A DNA stretch of 64,000 nucleotides, from contig VZRN01005891.1 of NCBI GenBank assembly GCA_013397935.1, positions 307,964 to 371,963 of the forward strand, read 5' to 3'. Source of the DNA: Dasyornis broadbenti. Lineage: Eukaryota; Chordata; Aves; Passeriformes; Dasyornithidae. The notes beneath the pieces are model-generated. The model ran no database searches, was not told the origin of the DNA, and saw nothing but the letters and a program-made list of their open reading frames with translations. The number at the start of each line of letters is the position of its first letter. The first letter of the stretch is position 1. Below are positions 61,813 to 64,000 of the stretch, piece after piece. A program made the translations under genes and the position numbers.

Positions 61813-64000
61813 GGAAAAGTTTTGCAGCTCCCTGAAACTAATATTTAATCAAAATTAAATTCAGGTATACATTTAAATAAAATTATTTCGATATAAACAG
61901 CATAAAAATGCCAAGAAATATTTCCATTTAATCTCTTTTGTTCATTGCTAAATAAAATCCTTTTACAATTTCTCACAACTGTGAAGCAACAATAAGAATG
62001 ACAACCTGCCCGAGGGTGAAACATTTGGGTATTTTTAGTGATCCAAACCTTATCTTCTAATTGCCCTCACCCGTAAACTTTTCCAGTGCCCTGTGCCCAG
62101 GTGTGGTGCAGCTTTTCCATCCCACCTCACGTCCACAGCCCTATTGATCCTTCAATCCCATTAAAACTGTGGAGCAATCCTATTTGCTCTTCGTTCAGCT
62201 GACTGCTGTCTGTCCCTGCTCTGCTGGTCTTTGCTGGCCACGCAGGAGTGCAGTGACCAGCGAACCCCGAGCACAGGGTGCCCATGGCTGTCAGTGCCCA
62301 TCAGTGTGTCCCACAGAGCACCCCTGCTCTGGCAGGAGCATCCCAGGGCAGCAAACACCGACAGGGCAGGCCCGTGCCCGGGACAGTTTGGGATAATCTG
62401 CAGTAAAATCCCAGCTCCTTCCAGCCCTGATAGCCCCAGCAGGCTCTGGGCACATTTTCCTGCTGGGAGGGCTCCATGCTGTTCTCCAGCCTTGGGGAGC
62501 TCCTGGAGCCCCATCAGCCTTGCCCTGGCACAGCCCCTGCAGGGGCCTGAAGCCTCCCGGTGTCTGTGCATCCCCCCCAGCAGGGAAGGGGCACCCCGGG
62601 GTGACCCCGCTGTGCTCGGGGCTCCCAGCCCTGCAGGGACTGCCGGGGTCTGTCTGAGACACGGCCCCGACCCCAACAGCACCAGAACCAGGGTGGGATG
62701 GACCCCGCACCTCCCTAGACCCAGCTGAGTGCCCACCCCATGGGCTCATCCCAGAGCTCCACCACAGCCACCCAGCCTGGGGACACCCACGGCACCAGCA
62801 GGGACTGCAGCTCAACTCTTCCCAACACCTTCACCTGCACAGCCCCAAAACATTCCTGTCTGCTGCCCCACACCCCATTCCTGTCTCACACCTTGCAGTG
62901 CCCTGAGTTTTATTTACTTGATTTACGCCCCTGCAAGGCCACCCAGAGAAACCCAGCTCTTGCAGCTCCAGTCTCACAGTCCTACTGGTTCTTCAGGAAT
63001 GCCGCTGAGGGGGGATGGAGATAAGGGAAGCTAAAGGGACTCTGGTCGCTGTTTCACTCCCCCACAGCATATGCTTCAGACAAATGGATGCACTGCCACT
63101 TGAAGGACTTTCTTGCAGGCACAAGAAGACAAGGATGTTTCTAGTGACAGCATGGTCAATAAAACAGGGAAATCTGGGATCAGGAGACTCACAGCCTATG
63201 CTTTAATAACACTTCTGTAGCCGTAATACCAATTTCTGGGCCCAAAGTGCATGGGTAGCTGATATAACAGCAAATTCATCCACTTCGTTGTTTACTAAAA
63301 CTGCACTGGGTGACGTCCATGTCTTCATCTTAACAGATAACTTCCCATTCCTTCCCTCATTCTGGCCCGCTCCCCACATTTTCTACGAGTCATTCCCAGC
63401 TGTGGCCTAATCAGGATGAACCTAGTGTGCTTGATTTATATTTATTTCTTTCTCTTATCTCTTTCATTCATGTTTTTGCTCCGGTCAAAGTGTTGCTATC
63501 ATTTGGAGACTCCCACTGAATCTTGACTTCCTAAAGACCACCTAAAGTGGTTTTAAACTCTGTTCTTCACAATGACATGAAAGGCAGAGTCTTTTTGGGC
63601 TGATACAATTTTCTCTTTGGGGTGATATCATTGTCTTATCAGCTAAATTCTTACAGGGCAGATTAAAAGCTTCAGTTTCCTTTAGGAAAAGGGATAGGAT
63701 CTAAGACTTCCATAAGTGCTTGTGTGTGTGTCTGCTTGCAAATGTGTGAAATAATGACAAAATCCCTTCAGCAGCTGCTTTACTCCCCTCCTGGAGCTCT
63801 TTGTTATCCACCAGAAAAATAGGAGGTTCCATCCCAACTCTTGTTGCTCCCTAGCATGGTTTATAATAAACCTTGTAGCAGGTGATGATTATAACAATAA
63901 ATGACACGAATGATGGATCTAATATCGAGGGGACCCATCAGCGTTCCTTCTTTCCATGTCCTAAGCAGAAGCAATTCCCATTCCCTGGGAGTGGAAAAAA

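Larger units (their letters stand above)
54946..64000. other. Non-coding stretch to the window end, about 9 kb
   Basis: It contains a possible 64-base exon (55070-55133, flagged in the findings), a 10-base triplet repeat (56425-56454), poly-T at 57374-57398 and A-rich runs at 61204-61247 and 61797-61812. The G+C-rich patch at 62150-62900 holds overlapping frames on both strands (up to 191 codons on minus) with no recognisable domain; its mild CpG content peaks at about 62570-62700. I can name no gene here. Confidence 0.4.

Noticed and set aside
62161..62815. Overlapping frames of 165-191 codons on both strands
   Set aside because: They lie in a G+C-rich patch where stop codons are rare; no motif, signal peptide or splice structure is seen on either strand.
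1..64000. CRISPR arrays, bacterial operons, phage or plasmid modules, and rRNA or tRNA genes
   Set aside because: No spaced direct repeats, no prokaryotic gene layout and no RNA gene signature were found; the composition and repeats are those of a vertebrate genome.

Overview
The window looks like a non-coding stretch of a bird nuclear genome, most likely a songbird. Three things point that way: several degraded CR1 retrotransposon tails with the usual avian 3' end, a solo-LTR-like block whose left end resembles a family I know from songbird genomes, and an intron-rich, A+T-leaning background with very few CpGs. No bacterial, plasmid or phage gene organisation is visible, and no intact protein-coding gene lies in the window. 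The species and chromosome cannot be told from the sequence alone.

Layout. Bases 1-631 look like the end of an intron. Bases 632 to about 740 look like the last exon of a plus-strand gene: a strong splice acceptor, 21 codons, a stop, and a polyadenylation signal 15 bases after the stop. I could not identify the gene. From about 740 to the end the window is intergenic or intronic DNA broken up by repeats. CR1 fragments lie on the minus strand at 7421, 9966 and 17324 and on the plus strand at 30394, 34672, 37211, 46466 and 46533, with a very worn candidate at 54885. An old LINE fragment on the minus strand (32850-33308) still shows reverse-transcriptase C-terminal motifs, and an LTR-like block abuts it at base 33309. 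Simple repeats include a clean 27-base minisatellite (35979-36086), an A/C-only block (4344-4533), a trinucleotide microsatellite (49761) and several poly-A/T runs.

Between the repeats some low-repeat, homeobox-site-rich segments look like conserved non-coding regulatory DNA, chiefly 40010-40160, 48600-48740, 52050-52290 and 53760-54070. That is inference, because no alignment was available.

The long open frames in the window (for example 350 codons at 16583-17635) are chance frames or run through CR1 DNA. I found no convincing undescribed biological system. The items most worth following up are the unidentified terminal exon, the LTR/old-LINE junction, the near-identical CR1 pair 9.9 kb apart, the 27-base minisatellite and the candidate enhancers.
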